From Oxyruncus cristatus (lineage: Eukaryota; Chordata; Aves; Passeriformes; Cotingidae), in the NCBI GenBank assembly GCA_013399855.1, contig VXAY01006782.1:1029258-1093257 (forward strand): a stretch of DNA of 64,000 nt. The letters are read 5' to 3'. The notes beneath the pieces were generated by a model, which saw only the letters and a list, made by a program, of their open reading frames with translations, did no database searches and had not been told where the DNA came from. Below, one piece after another: positions 44,584 to 57,955 of the stretch. The position numbers were made by a program, and so were the translations under genes. Numbering within the stretch: the first letter of the stretch is position 1; each line of letters opens with the position of its first letter.

Positions 44584-44819
44584 AGTAGGTTTAGATTTGA
44601 CATTCAGAAGAAATTCTTTACTGTGAGGGCGCTGAGGCACTAGAACAGGTTGCTCAGAGGAGTTGTGGATGCCCCATTGCTGGAAGTGTTCAAGGCCTGG
44701 TTGGATGGGGCTTTGAGCAATCTGATCTAGTGGAAGGTGTCCCTGCCCATGCCAGGGGGTTTGGAACTAAATGGTCTTTAAAGTCCCTTCCTACCAAGCC
44801 ATTCTATGATTCTATGATC
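44584..44819 (+). mobile_element. CR1 LINE 3' fragment
   Basis: About 235 bp starting GGTTTAGATTTGACATTCAG and including AGGTTGCTCAGAGGAGTTGT, GGAAGTGTTCAAGGCCTGGT and GGAAGGTGTCCCTGCCCATG. It ends in CCATTCTATGATTCTATGAT, the CR1 terminal repeat. The wording differs from the other copies, so it belongs to another CR1 subfamily, the same one as the 59.5-kb copy. 5'-truncated and non-coding. Confidence 0.93.
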
Positions 44820-46350
44820 CTGACTCTGACTGCACAAATCCAACAGGGATGAAGAGAAGTTTCACTGGGACATCAGTGCAAGAGACACTGGTGAGGAGTA
44901 AAACCTCAGAGGAATGTAATTTAATGGGTTGGGTACCCATAGTGCTGCCCACACTGTTTCACAAGGGTGTACAGTCCAGAAAAGATGCAAGCAAGACACA
45001 CCACTGCTGGTGAGTATACATGCTGTCAGTAGCAATTACTACACCCCATCCCACTGCTTAACCTGACATGTGGCAAAAACTAGTTGGCCAACCTCTCTTT
45101 TAATTGAAAGACTTTCATACTGAAGACCAGATGCAAGAACATGGCTCTGGCTTCATACACAGTGTGATAAAGACTTTCTTTACACCTGTAGCAAATAATT
45201 TATTCTATTAGTATCAGATCCCTGTCCACAACACAGAGATAATGGTCTCCTCTCTATCTTAGCTACTCTGCCTTTAAGGCCAGGGAAGCACCTCTCATTG
45301 TGTGTGCGCACAATGGGGAGTGCAATGTATCAGAATTATAAACAAGAAAAATTACACTATTTAGCTACTTTTGCTGTTGCATCCTCCCCTCCTGCAACTC
45401 ATTGTCCTGTCTCTTCAAGTAAATACTGTGATAGTGTCTGAAACCAAAACACAGCTGTAGTGAAAGATCCTATCAGCTTACAGCCATTAAATAAACAGAA
45501 TGCTGGGTTTAAAATGTCATTACTGAGAACAAGTCATCTCTATTGCTGCCTTTGCGCTTCAGTGCCCACGTTAGGCTTTTAAACCTGACCTAGTTTTGGC
45601 TGAAAAGTTTTGCAGAGAGAGCCTACAGACAGCATCGCCACACATGCTATTTTTTCCCGGCTAATCAATACATTATAGAAGCTGGAGAACCTCCCTTTAC
45701 TAAAAATGCAGCAAGGCATGAGGAGCCACACTATAGTCAGGCTCTAATGCAACTTCTTGCAAGCCAACTGCACCATTGTACATGGCAGCATCATGCCTCC
45801 TCTCAGCTCTTTTGATTTCCCTGATGCTCCATGTAGCTGATGAAGTTTGCTCCAACCCTAAAACAGCTCCAACAACACCACTCTGGAAACAAAAAAGCTT
45901 TGCTTTTCCTGCAACAAGCCACTGGGGTTGACACACTGCAGCAGCGTTTGCAGAGGCTGGCAACATTTTTATGGTTTTTAGATGAGCTGAGTTTATGACG
46001 GAAGTCTTTTGTGGAAGGTCCTGCCTTCAGGGCCCATTTGTTTGTTTTAACTGTGCTAAGGATTTCCCTTTGCTAAGTTGCTTTGAGGATGACTGACAAG
46101 GGGTTGGGCAAGACAAAGTTTACATTAAATAATAACTTCTTTCCACTCATAATAGCCCTCGAAAAGGGTAATTGACTTCTAAGGCTTGCTCTGGAGTGCA
46201 GAGGTTCTATCTAGAACCACCAGCACCAGAGGAGGTCAAGATGCATCTGATCACGGTCTGAGACCCCATGTAGGCTGCACGTATCCCAAACTGCCATCGT
46301 GTACACCCAGCCTCTACCTGTGGCTTCATGCAGGCCCGTGGGATCCACAC
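44820..46350. other. Intergenic region between two CR1 fragments
   Basis: About 1.5 kb of unique AT-rich DNA. I see no gene, repeat or RNA in it. Confidence 0.7.
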
Positions 46351-46613
46351 AATCATAGAATCATAGAATCATAGAATCAGACGGGTTGGAAAGGACCTCT
46401 GAGATCATCAAGTCCAACCCTTGATCCAACACCACCACAGTTACTAGACTATGGCATTAAGTGCCACGTCCAGCCTCGTCTTGAAAACCTCCAGGGATGG
46501 AGAATCCACCACTTCCCTGGGCAGCCCATTCCAATGGCTGATTACTCTCTCTCTGTAAAGAATTTCTTTCTGATATCTAACCTAAACCTCCCCTGGCACA
46601 GCTTATTGCATGA
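46351..46613 (-). mobile_element. CR1 LINE 3' fragment, antisense
   Basis: Begins on the plus strand with three AATCATAGAATCATAGAATC-type units, then GGGTTGGAAAGGACCTCTGA and GATCATCAAGTCCAACCCTT, and ends near ACCTCCCCTGGCACAGCTTA. About 260 bp. The clean terminal repeat and close fit to remembered CR1 tails suggest one of the younger copies here. The inverted frame contains [13 protein letters not shown], from the ORF2 end. Confidence 0.94.
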
Positions 46614-49559
46614 GGACAAGACAACAATAATAAGAAAATATTGACCCTGCTTCATATACTTCTGGCTGAAGAGGAAAACTGGCAAACAGTGAAGGACTAT
46701 GTTAGAAACAGTGTTTTCCTGAGCAAAGATCTGAGGATGAACAGAAAACAAGCGCTGCAGCATCTACTTCATGCTGGAATTTCTGATGTGGTTGAGGAGG
46801 TTACACAGTCATGCAAAGCCATAGGCTGAGAGAAAAAGGGCCTCCTACCCTTATACCTGAGCTTGCTTGCTTCTTTGAACATTTCCAGTAGCCCTTCTCT
46901 GATAAGTCTTCAATAACAAAGCTGAAAGTTGCACAACAAAAAAACCCATTGATTTGTATTTTGTTATGGTTTTAATTCCAAGTATCAAGATGAAGTATAA
47001 ATCATACTGCAATTAGAAGGAGACATGGAGAACAGTTAATCCTGCTATAGCCCTGTGGCTTCTTTTGGAGGGGACAACAGTTTTATCAGTTACAAGCATT
47101 CAGAAAAACACAAGTCAGCTATCTCCAAATTATTCAACTTCCTTTGCTTCATCATAAGAAATTTTTCTTTTAAGAAATAGTTGCATTTTATTTCTAACAA
47201 TTTGCCAGTAACACTGGCAACTTTGGAGCTCATGTCCCAGAGCTTCCAGTAATGAAAATCTCACTTCTCTAAATAATTGAAAAGATGGGCTGCTTTTTTA
47301 GGAGGCTGTTTTTTTACCGAAAACACAAAAATTGCTTGAATTTTGTGATGAAATCCCAAAAGCCAGCAACACTGACCAGGACTCCTGGAGTCAGGTTATT
47401 ATCATAAAAGAAGGGACTGATTTTCTTATTCTTTTGTACCTGAAGTTAATCCCGTGACAGTAGGGAAGGGCACATGGAAAGAGAAGTAAGACAGACACAG
47501 GCTCATTCCCCACTTCGTGGTGCTGATGCATTCTGTGAGGAGATGGGCTTCAGGGACATAGTGCCAGGGAGCCCAGGCTGAGTCAGTGCCACCTCCAGAC
47601 GGCAGCGTGACATCACACCCCACTGCGCTAACAGGACGCGGAGGGAAATTGGCATTGTTTGTTGGACCAGTGTTCCAGTGTCCAGCCTCCACGCCAACAT
47701 GTCCTGAGGTGTAATATGGTATGTGCCATAATGAGGCATATTTTGGACTGTCAATTGTTCTGCAGTTGAGTGAGGACTCCACAACATAGGACAGACCTGT
47801 ATCAACAGTCTCCTGAAAGATGTATCAGACATGAGGCACTCCAGCAACTGTAAACGTCTTCATCACACAGCACAGAGAATCCATAGAATTACACGGGGTC
47901 TACAGAAATTCACTGTCTGGCACCAGATGCTTATTGGCAACCCACATCTCTGCTAGAGCAGCACAGAGGTATTTACGGTATGCAGTCCATTCTAATATTA
48001 CCTGTTGCGTCCCTGCTTTTCTGCCTGAAAATCTGAAGTCTGCAGAGCCTTTCTGCAAAATGTATTAACATCCTCACCATCTCAGTGTAGTACTGTTTGT
48101 TTCTTTGCTTGTTTCATTTCACGAACTTACAGGCTGCCTTCAAAAACCAGCCATCGAATCTTCAAGCCGTATAATGGAGAACAGGGGAGGGGAGAAAAGC
48201 AGAGAAAGAAAACCTGAGGGAGGAAACAGATTTAATTTGTGATTTCCAAAAGACTAATATAGAAAGTAAAGGAGTGGGAGGGAAGCATTTGAAGATTTCA
48301 TTTTAAAAAATGCCCTGACAATCTCTTCCCAGCAACAGCACTAGGGCTGGATGATACATGTGTAGGTGAATCAGAGGAACAAAAAAAAAAAAGAAAACTC
48401 TAGCCATACAAATAGCAAGATTACACCACAGATTCAGTGACACAGCTCCCAGGTCAGGAAAAACGGGTTGACAAGTACTCCACAGGGTCCCTACAAAAAC
48501 AGGGAAATAATGGGATGTCCCAAACCTGGTACAGCCCTTGCTCGTCAGACAAAGAGGGTTTTACTGGGAGTAAGAGGGTCTGGGGACATAATTCACTATC
48601 AGGTTTCCACAGTCCCTGGAATCATTCCTCAACACCACAAGTAGGCATAAGTGAGCACAATCCCAGAAATGCCCTCAGGTACTACCAGGTTAAACCAGGC
48701 TATGCACGACTTGATTAAACAAAAACAGTGTTGGCCAAGAACTTATATTATTCTTTGTAAGCCACTGAGAACCCCACCAGTTTCCACTGGAAAGGACCAC
48801 CTGGCATTTGGCTTTGGTTTTCATGGTGGTGTAACAGCCAAAAATGTAGTACTTCCCACTGACTGAGCAAATGGGTGTGTTCCCACTGGCTCAACAGCTA
48901 TACAGAGTTTTGCAACAGACCTTGTAGAGCATCTTTGAAAGCAGTGTTTCATCAACTTTCACAACGACAAGGATCAAAACTTGGAGAGGAAAATAAGCAA
49001 CCACTATGAAACACATGGGATCCTTTCTACTGAATTGCCCAGTATGGTAGACATGCTGCCACAGCATGTGTAATTTAAAAATACAAGGTATTAAGATGAA
49101 GATCTTAACTCTAAGGAATAGGTTCATACATTAATTATAAGGTTCCTTAAATGATTTATAGCTGTTGTAACCATTTTACAGATGAGTAATAAGTCCATCA
49201 ACAGAAGATTTAATAGATAGGCAATCAATCAGCCTGCATGATAACTAATTAACCATATATTAAACCATCCCTCAGTGCCCTATTAAGCCCTAATACTCTG
49301 GTCTTGAACATACCCTTATCACAAGCCCAAGTACAAGAAACAAAGACCAGCTGACCCACCCAGTCCCTCAAAGCCATTAATTTCCAGCTCTTAACCTGCA
49401 GCTCAAGGATGAAGGAGCATGGCTAACCCGGCAGTCCGCCCCTGAAAGTCAACAGGCCCCTGCTTTTCTGGAGCAGCAGGAATGCAGCATCTCCCATCTC
49501 ATTCCTTGGGTTTCTGCTAGCAAACCTTTCTGACAGGGCTCTCTATCATGCATGGCATG
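46614..49559. other. Intergenic region, no gene recognised
   Basis: About 2.9 kb of unique DNA. Frames at 47426-47847 (minus) overlap each other in different frames and show no domain. A 12-base A run is near 48380. Nothing else is recognised. Confidence 0.68.
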
Positions 49560-50075
49560 ACTTTAGGACGTCAATATTCCCCCTTTGCTGGGCTGCTGGA
49601 GCAGTTTGTGAAGAACTGCAGCCTGTGGGAAGGACTCATGGTGAAGAAGTTAATGGAGGATTCTCCTGTGGAAGAGATGGCATGCTGGAGCAGGTGAAGG
49701 AGAGACCAAGACAACACGTGATTAACTGACTACAATCACGATTACCCCTCCACCTGCACTGCTGTGGGAGGAGCACGTAGAGAAAATTGGGAATGAAATT
49801 GAGCCTGTGAAGAAGGGAGCAGGGGGGTGAAGGTGTTTTAAGGTTTGAGTTTACTTCTCATTACCCTACTCTGATTTGATTGGCAATAAATTAATTTCCC
49901 CAAGTTGAGTCTGTAACTGGTGAGTGACCTCTACCTGTCCTCATCTTGATCCATGAGCCTTGTGTTATATTTTCNCAACTTGGGGAAATTAATTCTTTAA
50001 AGAAATTATATTTTCTTTCCCCTGTCCAGTTGAGGAGGGGAGGGATAGAGTGGCTTCAGTGGGCAACTGGCATCC
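49560..50075 (-). mobile_element. Avian ERV LTR, truncated, antisense
   Basis: The reverse strand from about 50075 carries GGATGCCAGTTGCCCACTGA, then CCTCCCCTCCTCAACTGGAC and, further on, AACTTGGGGAAATTAATTTA at 49907-49888. These belong to the bird LTR family that starts TGTGGTGGTTTGACC, as recognised from memory. The first 20 or so bases of that family are missing at 50075, and the other end (about 49560) is estimated from the weak similarity of the GGAAGGACTCATGG and CTGGAGCAGG phrases. A local inverted duplication and one N interrupt it at 49975-50005. No viral genes. Confidence 0.75.
49889..49994. repeat. 19-bp perfect inverted repeat flanking an N inside the LTR
   Basis: AATTAATTTCCCCAAGTTG at 49889-49907 is repeated as its reverse complement at 49976-49994, directly after a single N at 49975. 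The insert is bounded by a 10-bp direct repeat TTATATTTTC at 49965-49974 and 50006-50015. Either a fold-back duplication or an assembly error. Confidence 0.85.
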
Positions 50076-53000
50076 ATTTCATCCATCAAGAAAAGAGGTT
50101 GGTCCCAATGTTTCCATAAGAAAAGCAAATGTAATCAAACCCTCAGGCCAGTTTAAATCCACGTGAAATGTGTGCACTAAAATAAGTGCAGCCACTGCAA
50201 CCTCAGCTGGTTAAGGTTGCACTAAGCTCACCTGCCAAAGGGTTGCAGGCTCCGTGAAGAAACATGCTTCCTAAAAAGTTTTTCAGATTCGGAAAATATT
50301 TGCAAACATTTGAAAGCACATGCAATTTTAAGCACACACATGCCTCCAAAGTAAAAGAAAATTTTTGATAATCCTTCCCTTGCTCAAGCTTTCAGAGGCC
50401 CCATGGCGTTACTGGATCCCCCTGTCCCATAGAAAAACTTCACATACTGCTGCAATTTGGCCTCAAAAAAAAATTCATTTTTCTCAGTGAAATCTCAATG
50501 CTTCGTAGCAGTACTAGAGCAGAACGCCACAATACCAAACTGTATTTTTCCCAGTATGAGAAGCACACTCCCTGTGTATCCTACATGGCACTGTGGGGTA
50601 TAAACATCTTGGCATTTGTATATTCAAATGGCAACAAGAGATTGGCCATTCTCCACGGCAGAATCAACTTCCTCTAGAATCTTGTCATTGGAAGGATCTG
50701 TCACTCAGCGAAAAAATCACATTCACCACCGTCTGCCTACTCGGATGATCTCTACACACACATACACACAGAGGGGGGGAAAAAACGAAAACCAATCTCT
50801 GTCCCTGTGTCACTTATAATGCATCCATGCTTAAAAGAAACCACCATCTAGTCATTGCCGCAGACCGGGGCAGTGCCTGTATGGTTTTTTACTGTGCTAG
50901 TCTTGCAATTCATCTTCCCTATCCAACTGTGTATTGCTGCCAGTTCGATTACTCAGACTCACATCACAAGGGCTGTACAGAAGTTTTTTAGAAACTGAGG
51001 GGGAAGAGTAAAACAGCACCATGAAGTGAACTGAAGGCACCCATGCATAAGACTGTGTGGATTCTCTTCATGCAGAGCATCTTATCTTCCCAGCAAGCAA
51101 CCTGTAGGAAAGGCAAACAGTTGTATATTGCAGACTGTATATACACAGACTACCCTGATGAGTGAGCAAGATAACAAAATTGGAAGACAAATCTTCAGTG
51201 TGAGAAGGAGCAGGCCACAACCATGGAGTTGTTTCCTCTCAGCCTGGAAGTAGAGGACAAGCCAGGACAGTCTTTTCAATGGAAAAGGAGGTTAACAATT
51301 TTTTAGGGTTATTTTTTCTTTTTTTTGTATACTATGGTCTTACCTGTTTTGAGGGTTTGGATGATCCCTGGAGAGTTTCTCATGGCATATAGCCTGTGGT
51401 TCCATGTTTGTGATTCCAGGCACTGGTTGGATCTGGTGACATAGCGAGGACAACAGCCCCTGCTCTCACTAAAATCAGCACTCTTAATTTTACAGGCATA
51501 TGTTTGGGCCTTTTATTTTAAAAAACAGAGAACATTTCATGGCATACCTCTGCTCCTGTGTACAACAATTTCTTCTCCAGAATTCCTTTAAAAATCCTTG
51601 AACTGCCACTTCATTCAGAAATATTTCACCCAGCTAACAAATAGCATGCATGTGGTGTCCCTCAAATTAATTAGTTTCCAGGGAAGGACATGTAACCCAA
51701 AAAGCTAGCTATTCAGCTGGCTTCAACTGCTGTAGCTCTTTTACTCTGAGGGAAGCAGCACCTCCTTTCCCACAGTTAGCTTTATATCAGTCCACACTGT
51801 CAGCACCACCGATTTATAAGTTGAAGAACAAAATTAGAGACAGCCCTTCCAATCTCATGCAGTGATCCATTCAGTTACTGAGTTTGCAGTCCAGTGCTTT
51901 TTGAGGAAAATAGTTAAAAATAATGGGAATTAGTGTAAATAGAACCTGCTAGAGGCAGAAGTATAGCTGAACCTAAAAGGAAAACAGGTTTTCCTAGTGG
52001 GAGACAGAAGAGCTTATAAGCAAAACTTTGACCTTTCTGATTAGAGTGGACAGGGATGATCTTGAATGTCTGGTGCTTTTCACTTTTGCTTCCACAACGA
52101 AAATGAAATTAGCCACACAGTAAACCCTCCAAACCAAAGACATCTGATTTTGCAAAACCAGACCCAAGATTTTGTGCCCTGTTCTAACAAGCTCTTCTAA
52201 TTTCTCTGTGAAAAGGGTGTCTCACACAAATTCCCGATTGCCTTCAAGCATTATATACATCCCTTCTAATCCTTCATCCTTTTAGTGGGCTTCTGTGTAG
52301 AGCAAGTTCCTTAGCACTAAGGCAGGCATGTAATGTTGTTACTGCCATACCCTTAATTATTCCTTTCCTTCTTTTATACTCATAAGCACTAATTGAGTCA
52401 TAATCTCTTTGCAAATGTGACTTAACCTGCTGTTCTCCTGCTTGCTTAGGCACTGCAAATAAAAAAATAATGGCAGTGGTAATTAACTGAGGCCCAGAAA
52501 TATAACTTGCCTCTCAGCCCGTGACGGGTAAAAGTTCAATTGAAAAGAAAGGCATATAAATGCAGATTAAGTGAACCAGAACTAAACACTAACCAGACAT
52601 ACAACAAAAGCTTGAGCAGAAGAGAACCTAACTTCAGATCTCAGTTTGAAGAAACTGGATAAACACAGATGAGTTTTAATTTTCCAAAGACCATGAGAAT
52701 TGTTAGTATCTAGATAGGCAGACAAAAAACACATGCACATGCACTCCAGCTGTGTGTGCGAAGTAGCATCAACCTACAGAGGACTGACTTTTACTTAGGA
52801 GAACATGTCTGAAAATCTGTAATCAGGCATTCATAGGACACCTTAGCATTGCTTGCAGAAAAGTAACCAAGAGAAAGACAGAGCTGCAGTTCAGTCTGAA
52901 ACAAGCCAAACTGAAAAAGGTGCTGCTCTGTATCTGCTCCCAGCAGTGTGGGGATTTTGCAGTCAGAGGGAAGCACCAGGTTGCACAGTCTGCATCTTAT

Positions 53001-55538
53001 GAGGCACAAAAAGCACACTCAGAGAGAAAAGTGCTTCTGACTGGGGAACACACCCAAGTAAGGGTGCAAGAGGCAAGAAAAACTCTTCCACCTTCCTTAC
53101 AGGGGAAGACAAAACCCTGGGTAATGCAGATGATGAACACTGTATATCACCATAAAGTGGAGAACAGGCATGGTATAAACTCAGTATTTTTTTACCCTCA
53201 CTTTTGATTTTCTTTGACAGTCCTCTGCAACTATCTCCCTCCTTTCCCCTTACACTATTCATGAACAAGTTAGAAAGCCTTCATGCAGCCAATTTAATAT
53301 CTCTGAATCTCCATCAGTTAGAATCACAGCTATGGAGTCTAAGGGATGAAGAGGTTGCCTCTTATTTCAAAGTTTAATGAGTTCCATTCCTGTTAATATC
53401 ACACTTTTATTAAAATTCGTGGTAATTTTTTCCATTAATTTAATTTATAAATTAATTACTTCTAATTTGCTAAAGCATTACATGACCAGTGACTTATGCA
53501 GGTCATCCCAAATGAGTGTCCATAAAACCTTTAAAATGCAACATCTTGTATTCTGCAACATCTTGCTTGTGACCCTCCCACAATTTATGACTGAGATTCA
53601 CAAGGTAGGGTGGAACTAAATGGACAATTTTCATAGTTTGTCTTCAGAGAATTGTGAAAAATTAAGGTGATCCAAATAACAAAAAGAACTTTTTTATAAA
53701 GGGAATATTCTGCTTGCAAGCTGAGAGCTCTGCTTAGATTAGTAACAGAGAATAATAAATGGGCAGAAAGAATAAAAAGCCTGGATGTTACACTGTCTTC
53801 TCTTTTTGTCTGTTTCTCCTCAAAGATAGATCAGTGTGCCAGAAGGCAATCATGTCCTACAGGTAAGTGGAATAAGAAACAAAGAATATTGAAAAGCAAC
53901 TATCTAAGGCTGCTCACATTGCAAGAACACCTGAAGTGAAACTGCTGAAAGTTTGCCAGGATGTTTTTGAAGAACTAGGATATTGTAGAAGATACATCAC
54001 ATGCATAAATATTATTCAGCCAGTATGGGGCATGCTTACCAAATTCTGTGAGAAAACAGAAGAAGCGATGAAGTAAACAAAATAATGAAGGCACGGTGTC
54101 CACAAGTGCCAAGAGACAACATGGCAGTCCTTGAAAAGTCAGGCCTTTGAACAACCTCAGCATCTAAAAGTTTTAAAGAGTCACCCCTGCCCAAAGCTTA
54201 ACTGTAAAAGAAAGGTTGCAAGATTTATCTCAGTGGTTGATATCAAAGCTACATTTGCAGTGAAGCGTTCTTGGAAAGCATCATGTGCCTTCCTGCCCTG
54301 GCAATGTGTCCCGATAAGAGCATCCGTATGACGACTTACTGGTGTAAGCAATCATTGCAAAACTTCTTGTTCTTCCCAAATGGTCAGTAACCCATGCCAA
54401 GCCTCAAAGGCCTACCTCATACGAAGCACAGCAAGGCATAATGCATGTGGCCATATTTCCTTCACGTTCACACTGATTTATCATCCCACTGCTGCAATTT
54501 AACACAGTATAGAGACATTTCAAGAATTCAAGTTAGTCTTGGGCATCATTTTTGGTGGTGCACATGAGTCAGTTAAAACAAATAAAACACTATGAAAAAC
54601 ATCATTTTCTTTCTTCAAAATATTTGCACTGTGGTATCAGTGCATTTGCTATCGCTATGCACACCCTGCTTTACACATATTAAAAAGATTCCCATGGAGC
54701 TGCTCACAATTTACAGGGAGGAATTCATTTTTAACTGCACAAGTGAAAGATGCAGACACTTCCTGGCTCTCGGAGCTCATTATACATTGCTTCCTCAGCA
54801 AAAAATAGTTCTGCACGTAAACCTGCAAATTTTGCATCACCGAACTCTAGGCACATAGTTATTACCAGATTAACTCACTTAGCTGGAAATAGCAGTCCTT
54901 AAAACATTCAAACACATCATTCTTTTGTTCCAAGGAAAGCTAAACTGCATTAAAATCTCAGAGAATGTCCAAATCATTTGCAAACCTGGGATTTTATATG
55001 CTCCAAGGAAACATTTGCTCCGTATTGGTAATTCCTGTTAACATTTGTTTGTTCTGCATCACTGAAGTGAAAGCAGCCTACACACTGTAAAAGCAGCAAC
55101 ATATTGTAATGCCAATGTAAAGAAGGTTTTATAACTCCAATGACTCCAAGGTCAGGTGGTAGAGTCAAATACAAAGTGTGTTCATCGGTCCCTGGCGTAG
55201 CTGGAAAAACAAAGGAAATGAAATCTCTGACTCTGCTTTTGGACTAGAGAAATTCAGGGACCACAAAACACCAAGCACACTGCTTGCTGCCATGCCAGAA
55301 GGAACTCAGATGCTAGAATTATGTATGGCCCTGTACAGAATAGAATAACAGCACTTTATGGACATACAATCAAACAAGACCTCCCTCTCAATCTAATTAT
55401 TTGAAAAACTTGGATTCCCCAAACACAAATGCATTGCCCTCTGTTGCTCACACCACTGCTTTAAAAAGCAATTCTTATTCACAGACAGGAACCTGAATAT
55501 CTTGAGAAGAACAGAATCAGAACAGTTGTTGAAGAACT

Positions 55539-55588
55539 GAATTTATTATCTTGATGAATTTATTATCTTGATGAATTTATTATCTTGA
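55539..55588. repeat. 17-bp unit in three tandem copies
   Basis: GAATTTATTATCTTGAT is repeated at 55539, 55556 and 55573, the last copy ending in G instead of T. A small slippage-type array. Probably variable between individuals. Confidence 0.9.
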
Positions 55589-57911
55589 GAGAAAAACAAA
55601 AAGAAAGAACAAGAACATTTAAATATGACACATAAACATGTCAGTATTCAAATTCAAGTCCAAGAATTATTAATTATTTACGGTAATGTTAACCACTGTC
55701 TTAAGTAGCCACTGATTTGCACACAGCAAGTTAATACAGCTCTTCTTTTAATTGTCTGGACAAGATTTATTAAAATTTTTAATGAAAATACTATTATGAC
55801 CTGAAACACTCACTTTTGGAATCTTTTTGAAACCTAATTTAGCAAACATAAATTACGTTATCTTTTGACTGGGTCAAAACTTCTGAAGTGTGGTTCAACC
55901 AGAGATTAAAAACACCTGCTTCTGATGTGGCAGTAAGATTTATTCACTTTTCAAACCTCAGTTAGAAGTTACTGCTTCTATCTCTGCCCCACAGTGGGGC
56001 AGACATAGCTGTGCAATAACCTGTGATAAAGGCTCCTTTTACTTCGGTGATGCAGAACAAACAAATGTTAATAGGAATTATTAACACAGAGCAAAAAGTT
56101 GGATCAGTCCCCACAGTTCCACCCAAGCACTTTCTGAAATTGGCATTCAGAGGGTTTTGGCTACCTGAACAGGGGTGTGAAGTGCCACCTTAGATGCCCT
56201 TAAGTGTGTAAGATGTCCACATGAGACTGCCACACATGAGACGAAACTGCAAATCCACAAACTCCTGGAAGAGCAGCTGGAGTATAGGACATAGAGGGCA
56301 TCTGAAAGGGCACTGTGACAACTCTGCTTTGAAAACTGAGTCTGGTTACCCATCTTTTAAACCTCCTTGCAAATGCAATTTACTCAGATCACAATCTCTG
56401 GGTGCTTGTATGTGTGATTCACATTATGCACTCTCTGACTGCATCACTTTAATTGCAACATTTATATCTGCCCTGATTTTATGCTACAGCAATTTCTATT
56501 CCAAATGAAACAGTCCTGTAAAAAGATCTTTTGACTCTGCTATGAAAGAATTAACAACTTTATTCACTGCTTTTCCAAGGAGAAAAATTTAGATGACTCA
56601 TTCCCACAGGTGCAGAGAACTTGATGCCACATGACACTGCCAATAACCTGTGTGCTTTTCCCTTTTAAGTCATCAGCTTGAATCCTGCCCAGTTTGAGAG
56701 GATAGCATGGCTCAGTCCTGGATTAATTTATCACAGTGCTACAACAGACTGGGAAAAGTAGAATCCAGAACAAGTTTTTTTTCTTAAGCAGATTGACGCT
56801 ACCACTTCCAACACCAGGAGGACCAGATATAGAAGAGGCCAGGGTGAGCCTGATTCTTCATGCCACCTGACAGCCAGAGATTAGCAAGAGCAAGAAAGCA
56901 CAGGCTTTCTGATGTAAAAATTCATCTTAGCATGTGCTCTGGAAGCTCCAGAAAGTCAGTGTGTGTACCCATGCCTGACTCGCAGACATGATGACACTAA
57001 AACTGTTTCCCCTTCTCACTCTTCACCAGTAAACAGCAATTGGTGGAAGAGCAATATAGTGATTCATTTACACTGTGTGTTCTCTAGTTCACATTATTCT
57101 ATGTGTATTCTGCCATTTCCAACACAGAAATGCTCTCAATAATGAAAAAGAAATAGTACTGGAAAGCTTAGCTGAGCTAAACTTGCAAATGCCCATCAGC
57201 CCTGTTTACTTTCATTTAGTGTCAGCATTACACCAGAAATACTTATGCTCCAAAGAGACATGACACACTCAAAAAAGGAGACAAAAGGCAGTGTATGGGC
57301 TTCCTTGTCCTAATTTTGCCTTGGGGCAAGGCACACAGCTCCTGCTAAGAGCTTTGTCCTGCGTACACTCCAGGGAAGTAGCAAAACTGCAAACACCAGA
57401 TCAGCATTTTTTTAACATAACTTGAATTGTCATTTCTGGTTGTAATTCCAAGGGAAATGGCTACCATGCATTAAACAGCACACTCAGACAGGGAGCATGG
57501 ATAGTACAGGATCCTGAAAAATTCATGTTCAGTAACAGTTAAAGTGACCTTTCTGGATGTATTGATGCATTCCGTTCTGTGTCCCATCAGCTCAGCTGGC
57601 CACAGTCAAATGGAAAAGGGGGGACCAGTACTGTAAAGATACTTCTTTACTAATCAGAAAGCAGAAGATGCCTTGTTGTACACAGCAAGAAGGGGCAACA
57701 TCTGCAAACAAAAGAAGAGTGGGAAGAATTGTGTGATTTTTTTTTTGGTGTATTTTTAAAATTTTAATTGTTGTTGCAATGCTATTGGATGACACAGGTC
57801 CTAGGAACCTCAGTGTACAGAACTGCCCACCAGTTTTTGTTTCCTGTTTTACCTTTCATCCCACTCATCCTGTTCCAACAGCCTTTCTATCAGCTCAAAC
57901 CTGTTGTGTCA

Positions 57912-57955
57912 TCATTATTATTATTGTTATTAGTGTCGTTGCTGTTGTTGTTGAC
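57912..57955. repeat. Degenerate (ATT)n / (GTT)n simple repeat
   Basis: ATTATTATTATTGTTATTAG followed by GCTGTTGTTGTTGACTCG-type triplets. It translates to runs of Ile or Val/Leu in chance frames. Non-coding simple sequence. Confidence 0.75.

Noticed and set aside
47426..47847. Two overlapping minus-strand frames of 114-118 codons
   Set aside because: They overlap in different frames with no domain or conserved motif; at most one could be real and nothing supports either.
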